A DNA stretch of 64,000 bases from Centropus unirufus. Its lineage: Eukaryota; Chordata; Aves; Cuculiformes; Centropidae. Position 1 is the first letter of the stretch; each line of letters begins with the position of its first letter. The notes below the pieces were generated by a model that saw only the letters and a list, made by a program, of their open reading frames with translations, did not search any database and was not told the origin of the DNA. The translations under genes were made by a program, and so were the position numbers. Positions 37,358-50,855 of this stretch are shown here, in pieces. The stretch is from the NCBI GenBank assembly GCA_013397695.1, contig VYZI01000118.1:638497-702496 (forward strand), written 5' to 3'.

Positions 37358-40300
37358 CCTAGGTACATTTTTGGTTATATAAGAATTTAAACTATTTTTG
37401 AGCTATTTTATTCCCCATATGTGCATGTTTTTGTGGTTTATAACAACTAATTCCTTCAGAAATCCTAAATTCACAGGAGTTTACTCTACAGCTGTCGTTG
37501 TACAAATAAATCCTTCAGGTCTGGCATTTATTTTCAGTAACGTCTTGGGCAGGGATTCGGGGCAGGGAGAAGTCGTATCAGCTCAAAATTATTTCTTACT
37601 GGTACATATAAAGCTTTTGAACCAGAGACAACTGAAATCCTGACAGGCCAAATTGTGAATTTATCAAATGAGGTACGAAAGTTCCCATTCTGTACTAGGT
37701 GGGGGCAGCGCATCCCTCCAAAAAAAAAATAACGATGTCCAACCTCCTGCCAAAACCTGGCCAGTGAGAGTAATTTCTAGGTTGAATAATAGTAGGCTTC
37801 TTCTGAAGCCAATTGCTACTCTGCAGTCTGATCTTAATTGGGAAAGCAAATTTAATTATTTGCCCCCCTGAGATGGAATTCAGACTACTCACATTCCCGG
37901 GAATATGAAAGCAGAATATCAACTCTGGGAGCTGACTCCCACTGAACCTCCACCTGTTGCCAGTGACCCATCCCCTCTTACCAAGAGCATCGCCAGGTAA
38001 GGCAGACAGAGGGTTTTACCCCAGTGATTTACAGCAAAGGTTATGGAAAATAAAATCCTACTCTAATCACCCTAGTGTGAGTTTTCTGATGAACCCCAGC
38101 TCTTCAGCTCGAGGGTTATTGTCTCCAGATACCTCACCTGCTGCACAAAGTGACCATGAGGTTCCCACAGCAAAGCGCAGAAGTAAGAATTACTGAACTA
38201 CCCTTCAACAGTCTGTAATGCAGTTTTAATCCTGTTAATACAATTAATTTTTTCAAGATTTCCCATGAAACCTAGAGGAACTGAAAAAAGTCATGCCTAA
38301 AATGTCAATACAAATAAAAAAGTGGCTTGTGCAATGCCAAAATGCTTGTTCCTCTCGCTGTGGAGCAAGTCTCGTCCGTAACCACTATTAGCGCTAAATG
38401 GATTCAGGCATACAATTGTTTGAATGACTGCTGCAGCTCTTAGGAATTTTACTACGAGACAAAAATCACCGAGAAATACACTCTTTGCAACAAAGCCATC
38501 TGACAATAAGGTGATTTCTTCACTATTGCAGCAAACGCACTTTGGGGAATATCTTGACACTCTGTATATTTAAATAACTGCTAGTTTCAGTAGACATTTT
38601 TCTTCTCTTTTCCTAACTTACAGGCCACCACAAGTTCTTACTCGGTGAAATTCGTATGCAGTTCATTCATTTCTCTAAAGGGTACAGACTCCATAAGCTA
38701 ACAACAGAACTTTAAATAGTTAACAGATTATTTCATCACCTTACACAGAAGTAAAAATAACCTGCAATTACTGGTCTATCAAATACAGAGAGATTTTCTG
38801 GAAATAAAAGGAATTTTATGCTTGGTTACTTCACCAAAACTTAATCATAGGTAGAAAAAGAGAAAATTGAGGTAAATTCTCTATCTAGTGGTGGATTTGT
38901 GAGAGATAAGGTGGCCACTGAAGAAGTGCCTAGGAAAAGTGGCACGCTGGAAGGATTCAGAATCAACCTTAATGTAATAATGTCATTTCAAGAGAAAAAT
39001 CATGTGTTAGTAATGTAAGTGTACATTAAGGCATCACTTTGCTTTCAATGAAGGACAAGAGAGGCTTTTATTCTTAAAATCTGAAGATCGTAAAGAAAGT
39101 TTGAAACTTAAGAAGAGATTCTGTCATGTTTTGCAAGATCTTCAGCAGATATGGAGGCATGCAACGATGAGGCGATCTTTGAACTGGAAATGTTGGACAA
39201 CATTCTTTCCTCTCGCTTCCTGTCTTTTGGAGAAGGATTGACATGGGCACAACGGAAATATTTTTAAATAAGAAATAATGAAAGAAAGTGGAAAAATCTA
39301 ATTATAGTCAAGAATCCACACTGATAATGGGGTATTCATCTGCCATTTGGGGCCTCTCACCTGATCCGTAGTGGGCACGTTCCCTTCACGACACTCAGAG
39401 ACCAACGTCCATGCCATTGACACTGTCCATATCTGCTCAGTGCACGAGCACTACGCTTCTAACACTTCCCACAGAGAAACTGAGAATTTTGCTGGCAGAG
39501 CAGTTACAACTTGAGGTTTTTGTCCATACAGGACGCAGTGCCCAAGCCCAGCCCTTGTGTGCCAAGCAGGGATAAAGGGACCTTGGCCATCAAGTGGAGG
39601 AACTGAATGTCTCACTCCCCTTTGCAATTCCACCTGTCCAGCAACCCTCAGAAGATGTGAATTCATTCAAATGTCTTGAAATCCCACTAATTTTGACATT
39701 TGGAACCAGGAAGCGATGCTTTAACTCCAAAAGAGAATCTACCCTATATTGGGTAATATAATCAAAACTAACTGATCTCCTTTTACATACATTAAAAGGC
39801 TACGCTAATATTACACTGGGGGCCATTATAAATGTCTTACATTGCACACATTTAGGATACATCAAAGTTTTATCACAGTCATTATAAAAATGTCGCTTCA
39901 AACTATTTTTACACTAATAAGATGGTCTTCAATTGAATAAATTGCAGTTACAGAATGATTACCACTGTTACAACTTACATTTAGTCCACAGGTTAGTACG
40001 GTGATGGATAACATGCAGGGGAAAAGAATTAATGCGGGATTCAACTTCACAGTTCGCCACTAGCCAGGCTGATTTAAATCATAACTAAAAGTTGAAATGT
40101 CAGATCTACTTGGACGATGTAAGGTAATAGACGTTCCACTCGCTTCCAAAGCGCACAACCAATAACCTGTTATTATTTATGCAGATAGGATAACACATAC
40201 TCTTAGCCCACACTGCAACATATTTTGTCTCAAATTAGCCAGTAAATCACTATTGCAGAAGCTATTAACAATCATAAAGCCTTTTGAGTTTTACAGGGTG

Positions 40301-40823
40301 TTCATAATGGGCCATTCCATATGATTTATGTGAAAAGCATGACTCAGCTCTTCAAATGCAACTAATCCGTGGGCGCGGGGCTCGCTGGGTGATCCCTTGT
40401 TATCTTTGAGATGATATGTAAAAACTTAAAGGGTTTTGGCAATCTTTCTTAATATTAGTCAGACAAATACACTGATAAAACACAACTCACTCAAGACTTT
40501 CTCTTAAAAAGGCGTTCACTTTTGATGAATGAGGCTTACCCAGAAATGCTATATTTTAAAAGGAACTTTAAGGAGGTTTCAATACTAGATAGGATTAAAT
40601 TCACCCAAAGTACTTTAAAACTGACATAAGCAGTGATGATCACCAGCCACCTTGGGATGCAGTTCTTCAACAGATAATTTTTTTTCGTTAACTAAATTGT
40701 CATCTATGGAAATATTTAACAATATGGAATTAAGAGAAGTCCTTGAAGTTCATAAATGTGTGGCACCTTGGTACAATTCAACTGAAGTGGTCAGGGAATA
40801 CAATTCTTTAAATTAATTGTGCT
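37358..40823. other. Non-coding DNA, probably LRMDA intron
   Basis: About 3.5 kb of unique sequence without recognised repeats or exons. Confidence 0.5.
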
Positions 40824-41045
40824 AAGAAGGTTTCCAAGAGAAGTTTCTGCCCACGCATCTTGCTACAGCCTCTTTCAGGCAATTATAGACAGTGATAAGG
40901 TCCAGGCTTAACAAATCCCAGTTCTCGCAGATGCTCCTCATAATGCTTATTCTCCAGACCCTTCCCCAGCTTCGTTGCCCTCCTCTGGACATGCTCCAGC
41001 AGCTCAGTGTCTTTCTTGTACTGAGGGGCCCAAAACTGAACACCA
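40824..41045 (-). mobile_element. CR1 LINE internal fragment lacking the 3' end
   Basis: Read on the minus strand it contains 'GGGCCCCTCAGTACAAGAAA', 'CTGGAGCATGTCCAGAGGAG', 'GGCAACGAAGCTGGGGAAGG', 'CTGAAAGAGGCTGTAGCAAG' and 'TTCTCTTGGAAACC'. These are the end of the CR1 reverse-transcriptase ORF and the start of the 3' UTR. The terminal 3' UTR blocks and ATTCTATG repeats are missing, which is unusual for CR1, since most copies keep the 3' end. It was probably trimmed by a later deletion around 40820. The upstream limit is uncertain. Confidence 0.88.
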
Positions 41046-44000
41046 GCAGCAGACCAACAGTTTCTACCATCACTGCCTTGATGCTGGTTCAATCGACCCC
41101 TGCTGTGCACAAGCTGTCAGTGGCCAATATTCATTGAGATATCAATATCTGCATGAGTCATTTATGAATCACCGTAAAACCAGGAACATAATGTATTTAT
41201 GAAATAAAAGGACAAAAACTCCACCTTAGCTGCCATACATCTCAGACCAGCTTCGGTCTAGGAGTCAAGAACGCAGGGTCGGCTGTTGATGACCTCATCA
41301 AGGACTCGCACACATGGGAAGCAGGTTTGACATTAACAAGCATCCTTATCTGTCTCAAATCAAATAGGCAATTACTCTGCTCCTTCCATGAATTCCAAGG
41401 CAAGTATAATTTGATAGTTAGACATTAATAAACCTGTTTCAAGTATCTTACCGCCATCTGATAAAGCAGCTTTATTTCCTATCTCTTTAATGTTATTAAA
41501 TAAAGTAAACTTGTATCTGGCTAAATAGGCTTCATGAGTGCTAATCTTAGCCTAAAGCATCCTAACGGATTGACTCTTCCACAGTAGGGCTATATAAATA
41601 TTTATAAAGACTTCACATGAACAGCAGATCTGACAGGGCTTTAAAAGACTTCTCAACACATACAGAACCTGGAGAAAGAAGAGGTTTTTGTGAAGACAAT
41701 GAGGAGCTCTCAGCCCTCAAAAAAAATCTTCTTAAATGCAGGGGGAGTTGGCAACAGCACACAAACATATACCTGAATCCACACACAAAGACCTGCATCA
41801 GTGCCACATCACCAGCCTTCCGACAGTGATAAGGATGGGACCAAGCCCTAGAGGGAAGAGGGGCCCAAGAGAGCTGCTTAATAGTCAAGAACTGCCTCCT
41901 CCAAGCTCAGGAGCAATGCATCTGAAAATAAATCTGCAATTAACTTCCATGAACCTTCTCTGGGATCGCAGGACAGTCTAAACTTCAACGTAACAGTTTC
42001 CCACGTATAAAACTAAAAAAAATATTAAGCATGTGCCTTGTTCTCCCAGACCACACCAGCCCTCACGTTAACTTCACTGTACCAGTATTACACAAGATTT
42101 ATAGGGCTCGAATTAGTGTGTTTTAGGTTTAATTACAGCTCCATAAATTTTCCGTTGTCCTACTACGACACTGCCTCAGCCAGTGGTTTCCCCTGCGTTC
42201 CGGGCAGAAGGTAGAAGACCACGCTGGAAGGGACAAGACAGTCACTGGCTCTGTGTAGAGCCCTTTTTACAAGCCAAACCGTATTCCACCAGGGGCTTAT
42301 CAAATCAAAAAATAGACTTCCCACTTGCCAAAATATGACCTCAGGAGGATAAACCAAGTTAAGCCCTCCACCAACAACATATCTATTCATTTCTGCTTGG
42401 GGGGAGGTGGAGGAGAGGGTGGAGAAAGAGAGTGCTTCACACAAACACATCTTCAAGAAGTTCTCTCCAGAGAAACTGGTAAACACATGGGGGGAGGAAA
42501 GACCCAAAAGCTACATTGCTGCTGCCTTGAAATCAAGAAGCTGCTATGACAAATAATCTCACCAGTTTCACGTTGAAAAATAAATCGGAAAATAATATCC
42601 GTGCTATTCTTTTGCTTTCCATAATTTGCAGCTGTCCGGGGCCTTGCAGCAGTGCTTCCCAGAAAGGGAGGGGTGTCCTTTACTGAGAAACCACGTGCCT
42701 TTTTGGCCTCGTACAGCAATTCAATTTAAAGGTATTTTTCTAGTCAAAATCTGAATTATTTTCTCACCTCATAAGAATTCTCTCACCTTGAATGTGGAGA
42801 TAATTGTTTATCAGAGATCAACACTAAAATGCAAAGCACTCCTATCAGCAAATCACCCACATAGCTGCTGCTGGAAACCTTGCCAATGCAATATTTCTTT
42901 ATATTTAGAGGATGATTGTTTGGTTGTTTGGAAACTATCACCACATGTGCAGGCATTTTAATGAGTTCTGCTTTGGAAAGACCATTTGTCATGGCAAAGG
43001 TCTGTGTTTGTTTTTCTCGCCCACACTGACACAGCAGACTCCTCCGTCAGAGCCTGCCCAACTGGAGTAAAAGTAAAATCAAACGTTGCCTTCATGTGGA
43101 AGAAGAATTTTGTGCCACACATTCAGTGCTTTTGCCCAGTCCTGTCTCCTCTTTTCTGAATTGTTATTTAGAAGTAAATAACACTGGAGAGTCTTATTCA
43201 GATTGTAAAAAGATGAGAAAAAAGAAAAGCTGGGGGATGTTATAAAAAAGCAGCTTGGTTCCAAACTCGAGCAGACCTGGGGTGATGGATGAACACTGCG
43301 GCCTGTCAAGACATCTCTGGAACAAGATGTGATAGGAAACAAAGCACAGAACTCCTGCCAAAAGGCGCGCAAAGTGAGCGAGTTATCCAACAGTGGCTCC
43401 AAAACCCAGCAGCACAAATATTTTAAGCTTTATGTTCAACAGCCCAACGACTTGACCTGGAGCTAACTGCAAAACACGCAAGTGATGTCCTGTTTCCCAC
43501 TCAGGAATGCTAGTTTTCCACAGAACTATGCACAGCGTCCGTCAGCTCGCGCTTGATGGACTTGACAAGACCAGGTAGAACAGGGACTTTGCCTCCACCA
43601 CTCCATTCCTTTTTCCTATGAAGCGGCTGCTTCTCCGGTGTCGGACCCTCCACCTTTTACTTGAAAACAAACATTTAGTTCACATTTTTCTGTTGCCAAT
43701 AATAATCCTAGGCTGACTGCTTAATAATATCTGAAGTTTTCACGTGAATTTCCAGACAGTGATGATGTTAGCACTCATCGCACCATAATGACACCCGTTG
43801 AGTGGAAAATAAAAGCAACACAAACAGCAAATTTATCCGAAAACTGGTGTTTTCAGATAGATTTGCTGTTTGTGTTGCTTTTATTTCAGATAGATTCAAA
43901 ACCTTACAGTGAGGGTCAGACGATTCAGCCCGGTGGCAAAATAATAGCAAGGGGTGCGGGAGAAGAGAATAGTATGCAATAGTTAAACCCAACTCTAATC

Positions 44001-47000
44001 TGCACAATAACGCTAGTGCAGATCCACCTCCTTCCTTACAAGCATTCCCAGTTAAACCCAGTGATGCTCACCTAATATCACTGGAGAAGGATCCTAACCC
44101 TACAGCACGACTGGAGATAGCTGTGTATTATTTCAGTAGGCATTTTTCTTCCTCACTCAAGTATCTTCTGTATGTATTCACGCTGATAAGCCTTTTGATA
44201 AAACCCCTCCAGAAAATAATTAACTATAATAGCTCCTCTCCCGCTAAAGCTGCGCGACTGGGTGGCAAATACAAATCAGCTTCCTCCAGCAAAACTTAAC
44301 CACTCAAAAGAATTCTAAGGAGAAGAAAAAAAGATTACAGGTTCAGCCCCGCTTCTGGGGTAAAACGTGTATTTGTGATAAATGCATCAAATCCCCTAAA
44401 AGCTACACCCATTGAAACTTCATATTGAGGGTGATTTACTTCCCGAATCACACAGACAGCACAGTTGTGTACGATCTTTAAACAAGTACAACCACAGGGC
44501 AATGCTGCGAGATTTAAGAGAAATAAAAGCCTGATCAGCCAGCTTGTAATCTTCTTTTCTCTTATTCTCCTCCCCATAGCTGCATTAAATTGCCTGTTGA
44601 GAACAATAACATATTTGTGCTTTTATAGGTAGAATGATTTGTATTATGTAAAGATTTGGCTAACGGAGTAAAGATGCATTCACACTGAGCGGGATTACAC
44701 GCTGTTAATAATTTTCTGGATGCTCTAGGGGACCCATAATTCTGGAGGACGACAGATTAGCATTTGAATATATGCTTTGTAATACATCGCAAAGCAGACT
44801 GTTTTAATTTACTTTTTGCCATTTCTCTAGAACCACACTAACCAGAAATCAAATCACGGCAAGCATTCGGGAGGAAAAAAGCACACCACAATCAAGTTTT
44901 TATCCCCCACCCCCACGGAGCCTGAAGAGCACACAGAAAATCTGTCTTTTCCCAACTCCCACACCATTTCAGTCGCTGCCATTAGAATGTCAGGCTACCT
45001 GGAATATGGGATCGGGCTGGCAGTGCTGTTTCGTGCGCCGTGAATAAATGGGCAACTTGGCAGGCAAACCAGAATAAGAGCTCAGGCTACGCAGAAAGCT
45101 GGGTCTGTTTCAGAAAGTCATCTTAAAATGCGCTCTTTTAACAAAATTAAGAGCAGGGAGAAATACCCCTCAAAACATGCTCACGCTCTTTTGCTACCGA
45201 GCGTAAACCTCAGCACCGAGCAGGCTCCTGTATTTCACAGAACACCGGGCTCCGTTGGCCAACATCAAAATCCTTGGTCAACCGCGTTTGTCCTCTCCTA
45301 ATTTTGACACTACTTGGTACTTCAGAACAGCCTTAAAGCCTGTGGCTCTCTAATAAACATTATATCTCAGAAAAAATACACGTGGGAAGCACGCTGGAGT
45401 GATTTTTATTTCACGAATTACTTCTCCCAGTGTTACCAGGTTCCCTTAGCAAGCACACAGGCACTGGACAAGATCCACTTCTCCTGACCTCTGCTCCCCA
45501 GTTATAATTAGTTGTCTGGTCCCAGTTGCTTACAGTGTAAACAAAGCCTGATAAACCCACATTGCCTGCGTGTGTTTATCCACTACAACCCAGCTGCCAA
45601 GTGTCTAACCCTTCTAATAAAACCCTATTTTCTAAGGTTTATGGTTTATTGCGTGTATGACTCCCTCATTGGTTAGCATTTTGGAGTTGTGGAAAAGGTT
45701 ATGAATTTAGAAACTGACTGCATTCATATCATATTTAAAACTTAATGCTATTTTATTAAAGACATATGGGCCTCCAAAGTACACATATTAAATGTCATGT
45801 AAGAAAAGTAGCAGTTTAAATCATGGTCAAATTCATTTTTGACGTGACTCCTGAGGCTTCCCGAGATCTGAACTATTTCTTTGTAAATCTGGCAGTTTAA
45901 CCACACTCATAAATCACTTTCAAAGCATATTATTTCTTAATTTTACTGCATTAGAGAGAATTTGGCCTACACAGTGAACTGTTTGTAGCCGTTACGTGAA
46001 CAAAGTTGTATGTTTAGTCTTACAATGTAGGAAGAAAGAGGTATTAATTTCTCAATTCTGAATTTACTTCTCATATTAACCGAAATGATACATTTCCTAA
46101 TGCAACTTGCCAGACCAAGGTACGCAGGACAGCCCGCTGGATTGACGCAACAGAGAACTCCATCTCCTTCTGCCTCAAGCAAATAAATGAGAAACACAAA
46201 GGCAATTGTAATTTAATCACTAAGCAAACATCCCACAGGTTCTCTTGCAGGAAAGAATGCCTAAGGTTTTCAAGCCCCACCAACACCAAAAGAGAAATGA
46301 ATCAACTTTGAGACAATGCACATGCGTTTACCGGGCGCCCTGATACAATGACATTTTATACCTTAGAACTGAAGCAGACCTTAAACAAGCTTCAAGATTA
46401 AATGCACCTCACTTAAGGTCAGATCCCCCGCTGGCTAATGTCAGAGAAACCCTAGCTCCAACCCAGATCCTTCCCAGCACAGGAATCAAAGCAACGCCAG
46501 CTCTGAAACTTTCTTTAACAATCAGACAAGTTCCTAATAGCAGAGTAAATTAAAACTTGCATCTTTTCCCATGAACATTTTGTCGTTGGATGCTGGGAGT
46601 AACAAAGATAAACCAGGACAACTCACTGCAAAAGCTTTAAACTCTCACTAATTACTTCAAACAGAACACCGGTTCTCAGTCACAAATTGTTTTGAGCTTT
46701 TTATCCACACAATGAACCCCTCATTTTCCCCTGAAGCAAGGATGCGTAACCAAAGTTACCATATCCTAAATGTTTTATGTCAGCTGCATTGTCTGCAAGA
46801 CGGGTAAAATGCTGTTCAGTCCATGTTTGCAAGGAATTTAAAGCGTTGGGTCTGCAAAGGGGAGAAGAAATATCTTAAAAAGAAGAAAATAAAGAAAATT
46901 CAAAAGCTCAGTAAAATTCTAGCACATGATTTTGGTAGATTTCTTAGCAGTTTTAGAGGGTATTTGGATGAAGGTAAGTTTGTGTATGCCTTTTGTCTAG

Positions 47001-47257
47001 ATCAACACAGATACCAGGTGTGCAAACTGCCCGTATGAAGACCAGTCCATTGCCCTTGAAGTCAATTAAAAAGCTATTGTTTCATGCACTGGGTAATATT
47101 TTCAATGGCCAGTTTGATTAGGACAAGCTGTAATTAGCAGTGTCCTACAATTGGGCACAGAATTTAATAAAATTATTCTCTCTGTATTTTGACATGATGA
47201 GGTCAGCATCAGCTTCAATTAACAGTCAGAAACTGGAACCTGAACCTGGAAAATCAA
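41046..47257. other. Non-coding DNA, probably LRMDA intron
   Basis: About 6.2 kb without a recognised transposon. It contains the hairpin at 43807-43886 and an AT-rich homeodomain-word-rich stretch near 44590-44800. Overlapping open frames at 41613-42507 show no family resemblance. Confidence 0.5.
43807..43886. repeat. Near-perfect 38-bp inverted repeat with 4-base loop
   Basis: The left arm 43807-43844 (starts AAATAAAAGCAACACAAACA) and right arm 43849-43886 (ends TGTTTGTGTTGCTTTTATTT) are reverse complements at 36 of 38 positions. The loop is TGGT at 43845-43848. The two mismatches lie near the loop. In each transcript orientation one of them would be a G-U wobble. A 13-mer TTTCAGATAGATT is directly repeated at 43851-43863 and 43884-43896. 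This is the footprint expected of a replication template switch. No transposon termini or target-site duplication were recognised. As RNA it would fold into an 80-nt hairpin of pre-miRNA size. Confidence 0.95.
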
Positions 47258-47475
47258 TATTTAGGGAGAAATGCTTGCCTGTGAGGGTGGTGAGGCACTG
47301 GTCCCTGTTGGCCGGAGAAGTCGTGGCTGCCCCATCCCTGGAGGTGATCAAGGCCAAGTCGGATGGGGCTTTGAGCACCCTGATCCAATGGAAGGCATCT
47401 CTGCCCATGGCAGGGGGGTGAAATTGGGTGGGCTTTAAGGTCTCTTTCCAACCCAAACCATTCTATGATTCTATA
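47258..47475 (+). mobile_element. CR1 LINE 3'-end fragment
   Basis: It runs from 'ATATTTAGGGAGAAATGCTT' through 'GTGAGGGTGGTGAGGCACTG' and 'CATCCCTGGAGGTGATCAAG' to 'CCAACCCAAACCATTCTATG' and ATTCTATAG. The terminal repeat is well preserved, and this is one of the least diverged copies in the window. It is 5'-truncated at about 218 bp and opposite to LRMDA. Confidence 0.95.
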
Positions 47476-48854
47476 GATTACAGAAAAAGTCCCATATAAA
47501 CACTGGGGAAAGCTTTAAGCAATTTAGACCCCAGGGTGGATCAACAAGAGAAGAAGCAACTGAAACAGAGGCGTACACAGAGATGTAACAACAACTGTAA
47601 TCATCTCTAGAATGTGACTTGCAATTATTCATTTTGTGGCTGTCCAATTAAACACGGCTGTTCAATTAAACAAAGCAGACCGTGGGCTCGCAGCATCGCA
47701 CCAGGGATGTTTCAATAGTTCTGAACCCACAAATGGGGGGCAGAGAGGGAGGGAAACAACAGCAGCAATAAACAAGTGGTCATGTGAGCTTCTTCAATTA
47801 AATGGATGAGTTAATGATATACGGCGCCTATTGCCATTCATCAGAGAACCTCCACGCACTGCACAAGGATTAAGTAAGGCTTACAAAGGGATCCATTCGC
47901 TACTGCTCCTGGAAGACAGACACCTTTCAGGTGCAAGGCAGCAGCTGGTTAACTGGCACACTGGAACACTCCATAACGGTTTAGGGCAGAAGGCGGAGAG
48001 GAACGGCTTCGTAAATTGAGACTGTGGAGAAATCCATGGAGGCAGAATGTAATTACCTGAGATGGAATCAGGCCAGGGCTCCAGGAGTAACACCCCTTCC
48101 GATGTGAGAAGTGCACTGGGATCATTAATGGCTAAAAGGACACTGGCTTCGTGACAGTCAGACTTTTTTAAAAGGGATAATTTTAGGAGAGAGACATCCC
48201 TTCTTGCATTCTATCTTCAACAGCAAGAAGACACTGAAATGCCCTCCACATAAAAACTTCCCGGAGAACTACATAGATACCCCTTCGTCATGAATTATGG
48301 CCACCAGAAAAACACTGAAGAGTCTTTCCCTCTACCCTAGCACACGTATGACCCACAAGTGTCTACTTTTCCTTCCTGGCAGCTGGAATTACAGCCGAGC
48401 AAAGAGAACACATTCCTTCGCTATTGCAGCAGCTGCATCTTTGCAGCTTGGTCCCCACTGTTTAAACTCATTTTTTCTCTCATTTACTGGCTGAGGTTCT
48501 CTCGCGCTCCAATCACGTGAGCTGTCAGACGCGAAGACATAAAATACAGCAACCAACCAGCTCCCTCTGAACACCTCAGCTTGCAGATTGAAGCCCTGCA
48601 TGCAAGCTTCTTACTTTCCAAGCCCTTTGTCTCTCGGATTCCCCCCTTCAACTTTATCATCAAACCTGTCTTGGCTTCCTTTTTGGATATTGACCCTTCC
48701 TCTTCCCTCTGTTGGCTGCTTTTTCCCAAGCCGGCCTTTCCGTTTGCTTTCGTGTAGCTGCCCTTGCCAGCACTTGGAAGGCAACTCTTTCCTGAGGGGC
48801 CTAAGCAGGCTCCTCCAGATCCTGGGTCAGACAGGATTTATCTGCCCACACCAG
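47476..48854. other. Non-coding DNA, probably LRMDA intron
   Basis: Unique sequence without recognised genes. The open frames at 48297-48914 overlap on both strands and show no motif. Confidence 0.5.
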
Positions 48855-48920
48855 GGCAGGTGGAACCAGACGATCTTTAAGGTCCCTTCCAACCCAAACT
48901 GTTCTACAATTTAACGATTC
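48855..48920 (+). mobile_element. CR1 LINE terminal fragment
   Basis: 'GGCAGGTGGAACCAGACGAT' with 'CTTTAAGGTCCCTTCCAACC' and 'CAAACTGTTCTACAATTTAACGATT' split across the end is a CR1 3' terminus with decayed ATTCTATG repeats. The sequence to the left (48770-48850) may be a diverged continuation, but I could not align it by eye. Confidence 0.85.
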
Positions 48921-50855
48921 CATTAAAGAAAAGATGATCACTAACCAATAGTTAAGGACAAAAATTACTAAAAGTCACTCCTTGTGCCTCTTCTGATTTT
49001 AGCACAATTTGACAAAGCATACATAGCATTGGCCACTTTGATAATGAGTTTTTCCTGTGGGCTTAAACACAAGAAAACTGAGAGTAACCTGAAGGCCATG
49101 GTGTAGATTTTAGTTTATCTTAATTCTTAAGCCATACTACCCAAATATTTACTCTTCATACGATGATATCATAATCAAATGATGTGCGCTTACCCCTCAA
49201 GTAAAAATAATCACATGCACCCATTATATCAATCACAGATATTAGACTTGCCTTCCTGCTTAAGCGTCTCCACCTTAGTTCCTCAGAGAACAATTAGAAC
49301 TTGTGATGAAAACAACACAACTGAGGGGAAAAAAATTCAAAACGTCTACACTGCCATCTTTTCTTGTACAGTTTATTTCATACCCAGGGGACAAGACCCT
49401 CTTGGGCAAAGTTGCAAGAGAGCAGAATTTCACATAATCTATAGGCAGTTACTTGGGAGTACACGTGGATACCCAAGGTTGATAGGGGCCCATGAGCTGC
49501 GAGACTCTTACCTGTGCCCAAATACACGCTGCTTCCTTCGTCACTATGAATAAAACTGATACAAACATTAACCTTAACGTGCAGTAAGCTCCAAAAATAG
49601 TTGTGGGCCAGAGAGGTTGTAAAATACTGGGAGATGTATAATTTGGTAAAAGCAAGTGCATTTACCCGGTATGAAGCAATTAAATTTGTATTTAAAGAGA
49701 CCTACGGCTCTGTGTATTTATTCACCACAACACATTTATATAAAATGTGGGTTTACCATTATATCATTGAGATTCAATGAATAGATAAAGAATATGAAAT
49801 TATGGTGTGCTTTCACACATCGTAATTTCATTCTGGTTTTTTTGCATCGTTTGCAACATTAAAAATAAGGATTCTTAAGTTATATTCCCCAATCTCACTC
49901 TGTCTGGCATCTCTAAGTTTCAAAGATGAAACAGTTGGAAGCACAATCCATGTCCCCAGAAAGCAAAGGAGGGTACAGTTCTAAACAATCATGTCAAGAA
50001 ATGAAAACTCTACTCTTTGTGGAAGCAGGGATGAATAATTACAAAGCTGGGACATAATTAAGTGCTGTTGACTGTCATATTCTTGAGCTGTCTTTCTGAT
50101 GTGAAACGCTGTCATGCCCAGAAACACACTTCACACTGGACAGGCGTCTTCCACTTTGATCTACATTTATGCCAGTGAAATGAGGTCATGCTCTGGTCAT
50201 TAAACACCGCTTCCTCATCTGGCTCAATGCCTCTTAGCCAGCCAGGCTCACCCAGTCTTTCTTAAAATCAGGCATGATATGATGTTCAATATTTTGACAA
50301 AAGCAAACATAAACATCACAGAATAATGAAGTTGAGCTCACTTCCAGAGCGAGGGGGAAGGCTGCATTGTAACATTAAGCTGTTTTCTTATAAATGACTG
50401 CATCTTTCCATAAGACAGTCAGAGCACAAACAGATGCATTTTAAACAAAGGAGGAAATGAAGCAAAGCACAAGAAAGCACAGTGTTCTAATAAAAAAAAA
50501 TTTAAAAGAGGAAAAAATGAAAGTAAAAAAAATTTATACAAAATAAAATATTTATGACTTCGTGATGACTGGTGATTGCTTGATACTTCTGCATTTGAGT
50601 AAACACAAGCTAGTCAGATGGAAATTTCTCGCTTTTATTCTCATTTTGTGTATTTTTTCTTGGTGGGGTATTTTGCTCTCCCAAGTATTTCATGTCAAAA
50701 CTAAAATGAAAACAACTCCCCACATCGCAGCCTCTTTAGATCATCAGTCTGCTTTTTATGCTGAATAAGCCACACCATCTCCTGCTTGTCATAATGGCAA
50801 AAAAACCACCTAACTTGGGATTTTGATAATCCAGCTCTGCTCCTGGCAAACACAG
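48921..50855. other. Non-coding DNA, probably LRMDA intron
   Basis: AT-rich unique sequence with short A runs around 50490-50550. No gene or transposon was recognised. Confidence 0.5.

Noticed and set aside
45750..45830. Minus-strand codons reading Y-V-Y-F-G, similar to the tail I recall for the last LRMDA exon
   Set aside because: A stop codon immediately precedes it in frame, the following residues do not fit, and no acceptor site is in position.
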